From: Petrosia ficiformis
Lineage: Eukaryota > Porifera > Demospongiae > Haplosclerida > Petrosiidae
Direction: 5' to 3'
Assembly (NCBI GenBank): GCA_947044365.1
Contig: OX345642.1
Location: forward strand, 6,673,507-6,737,506
Length of the DNA stretch: 64,000 nt
Positions 61,893 through 64,000 of the stretch are shown here, in pieces. Made by a program: the position numbers and the translations under genes. The notes below the pieces were generated by a model, which had not been told where the DNA came from, searched no databases, and saw only the letters and a list, made by a program, of their open reading frames with translations. Position 1 is the stretch's first letter, and every line of letters begins with the position of its first letter.

Positions 61893-62067
61893 GGCTATAT
61901 ATAACTATGCACAGTAAGTTTTCGCGCTTCATTTATTACTAACTAGATTTGGTGTGAATGTAATTACAATTATATATATTTTTGACGAGTATTTTAGTTT
62001 CATGACTTTCATCACAAATTTTTTTTGACAATAATTATAATGATTAGCATTATGCCCCATTATTCAT

Positions 62068-63194
62068 TTATTTTAAATCAGTTGGACTGGTAACTGTATT
62101 TGTAGTACTGGTTGCTGTAGAAGAACTTGGTTCCTCAAAAAAATCCAAGAAATTATCATCTGCAGAACAAATAAAAAAAAAAAACAACAGATTATATACA
62201 GTATGAATGATAGTTATAATTTTATTTACAATAAACTTTTCTATTGTACAGCATTTTCACAAGGAATAATTACATGTAGCTCTGCCGGAAAGCTTGCATT
62301 TCCAATGAATAGAATAGAATCTGTCAGTCCACAGTTCCATGCCATAATTATAATTATATCATAATATAATTATTATGTGAAGATCTGCTAGAATTGATTT
62401 TATAAATGGATTTCTGAAGGAGCACTTCTACTATATATATATAACCTTCTAGTGACTATCTCATACTCTTTATTACAAAGCATCATACATACTACATGCA
62501 GTATGTGAAGTACAGCACTTCTCTCCTGGATTATAAAACGCAGAGTAGGTACTGTAAATATTAGTTCCCATGGCCAGTTTTGGCCATAACCACACTCAGA
62601 AAGGCATCTCTTGTACTTTATAATGAAAGGAAGTAAACATACGACTGCATGGAGATAGTTCTAATAGCCTTGTACATAGAGTGTGTATAACTAGGGCACA
62701 CAAAAAGTGTAGATGGTACAGTACGATTATTCTGCCCACACTGGCTCATGAATTAACCACCTCTCAGATAATACATATATAGGCTACTGAGACAGTATTA
62801 AGTATATACTGGGTAAACAGCACTAAATGCACTGTAGAATCCAACCATCACTCCATATAGGCAAAACACTGCAGTACCCTTTAAAAATAATCTAGAGATA
62901 TTGAAGTACAGTGATAAGTTGCAGTAGAGAATCTTTGACTCATCTGCGATTATCAATTCTCACCTTGAGAAGGCACTAATGATGTAATGATAGCTTGTGA
63001 TACTGGAATGAGAGCATTCTGTATCATACTATCATGAGGAACATTTGCAGTACTGTCAGTAGTTAGAGATTCTAATAAACGCTGAAGAAAAGAGTGTTTC
63101 AGTTGTAATATGTATTCAAGTAACAGATACAACTCACTGCAGTATCAATAGTATCATAGTCTGGTAAGTGAGTTTGATGGTCAGTTAACAGAAA
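62068..63194 (-). CDS. Unidentified gene, last three exons (partial)
   Basis: Three exons with consistent phases: 63194-63138, 63081-62964 and 62159-62068 (stop TAA). The joined C-terminus reads FLLTDHQTHLPDYDTIDTA, then RLLESLTTDSTANVPHDSMI, ALIPVSQAIITSLVPSQDD, and a Ser/Thr-rich tail after NFLDFFEEPSS. It looks helical then disordered, with an acidic-hydrophobic DNFLDFFEE motif that could be a short linear interaction motif. I do not recognise the family. Upstream exons are not found before the window edge at 64000. The short exons, good GTGAGT donors and continuous frame support a real gene. Confidence 0.6.
62738..62875 (-). repeat. Dispersed repeat, TTTAGTGCTGTTTATCCAG family (inverted)
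   Basis: CTCATGAATTAACCACCTCTC to AGAATCCAACCATCACTCC, in an intron of the unidentified gene. Confidence 0.7.
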
Positions 63195-64000
63195 CTAAGA
63201 AATAATGAAAATTGAATTCAGGATAAAAGACACACTCTACTACTACATTCTTTGACAATGTTATACGTAGTCTTGAGAATATTGTATACCAAAAACATTT
63301 AATTTTTCATTTTTAGGCAAAATCAAAATGGATTTGAGAATCATTAAGTACATGTTGGTATGTAATCTACTAGCTGGGTTAGAAAAAAGATATTCATAAA
63401 ATTAATTAAATGCTAGCTTTCCTTCAACTAAATTGAAAATCAAATATTCCTCTTTTTAGATACTTAGCATATGAAATACTATAAAGCTAATGTTATCCAA
63501 ACATGACATTTTGAGTTGCATTCACATACACACATGATGAACTGAGAATTAAATATTCAACTGAGGCAGTGAACATAAGGGAGTGGGAATATTGAGCAGA
63601 TTGCAGGATGTTGTGACCTATTTTCATCACTCTTGTCCTGCTCCCCATACTTTGTATATAGTTCTTGCAGGTGGACACTCACAGACAATGTCCTGCTCAC
63701 TGTTTCCACACTTTAGTAGTACAATGTCACACATGTGTTTCCACATTTTACCAGTACAATGTCCTATTCATTTGACAATGTGGTGTATGATTATTTCCAC
63801 ATTTAACAGTACAATGTCAGACAATGTCCTGCAAACTATTTCCACACTTTACCAGTACAGTTACCTATTCATTGGACAATGTACTGTCAACATTTCACAG
63901 TACAATGTCAGACAATGTCCTGCAAACTGTTTCCACACTTTACCAGTACAATGTCCTATTTATTGGACCATGTGCTGTATGACTATTTCCACATTTAACA
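63195..64000. other. Right edge: AT-rich sequence, then degenerate ~100-bp repeat
   Basis: 63195-63640 shows nothing recognisable. From about 63640 to the end, GACAATGTCCTGC, TGTTTCCACACTTTACCAGT, ACAATGTCCTATTCATTGG and TATTTCCACATTTAACAGT recur in about three to four imperfect units that run off the window. Confidence 0.65.

Overview
The window is animal (metazoan) nuclear DNA. It is AT-rich, its genes have many short GT-AG introns, and introns and intergenic DNA are full of TACATGTA-type simple repeats, minisatellites and short inverted-repeat elements. The gene set (HELLS, NEDD8, RPGRIP1L, an ANKRD11/12-type protein, a TRIM-NHL protein, an asparaginase fragment), the gene packing and the repeat style suggest an early-branching animal, most probably a demosponge of the Amphimedon kind. 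The species is an inference. No virus, plasmid, CRISPR array or bacterial operon is present.

Layout. 1-4250: no recognisable gene; a ~540-bp tandem duplication, microsatellites and a MITE. 4260-4445 (-): first exon of a Rab/Ras-like small GTPase, head to head with HELLS (LSH chromatin remodeller, +, 17 exons, 4647-16969); the short gap holds an NRF1-type palindrome and an E2F-like site. 17873-19840 (-): NEDD8 in six exons. 20043-21129 (-): a second six-exon ubiquitin-fold gene with exon lengths and phases identical to NEDD8, but the protein stops at ...LVLRLR without the terminal Gly-Gly. 22771-43089 (-): a 32-exon RPGRIP1L orthologue (1333 codons by my joining), a ciliary transition-zone protein. 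It is head to head with an 11-exon ANKRD11/12-like gene (+, 43265-54070), 175 bp apart. 54678-55205 (+): the start of a cytosolic L-asparaginase (ASPG type), frameshifted and lacking the rest of the enzyme. 56478-59175: a 27/28-bp minisatellite with higher-order structure. 59907-61892 (-): a single-exon TRIM-NHL protein. 62068-63194 (-): the last three exons of an unidentified gene that may continue beyond the right edge.

Exons were joined by hand from GT-AG signals. In HELLS, RPGRIP1L, ANKRD11/12, NEDD8 and the NEDD8-like gene every exon phase fits, giving one uninterrupted reading frame per gene. The genes are ordinary neighbours, not a pathway cluster, except that the two ubiquitin-fold genes are clearly a tandem duplicate pair.

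The most interesting object is the NEDD8-derived ubiquitin-fold protein without Gly-Gly: it keeps the Ile44 patch and has a ubiquitin-like Arg72 but cannot be conjugated. The second theme is repeated tandem duplication of exon edges together with their splice sites (HELLS exons 3/4 and 10, ANKRD exons 2 and 6). Several hAT-type elements with 8-bp target duplications are also resolved.
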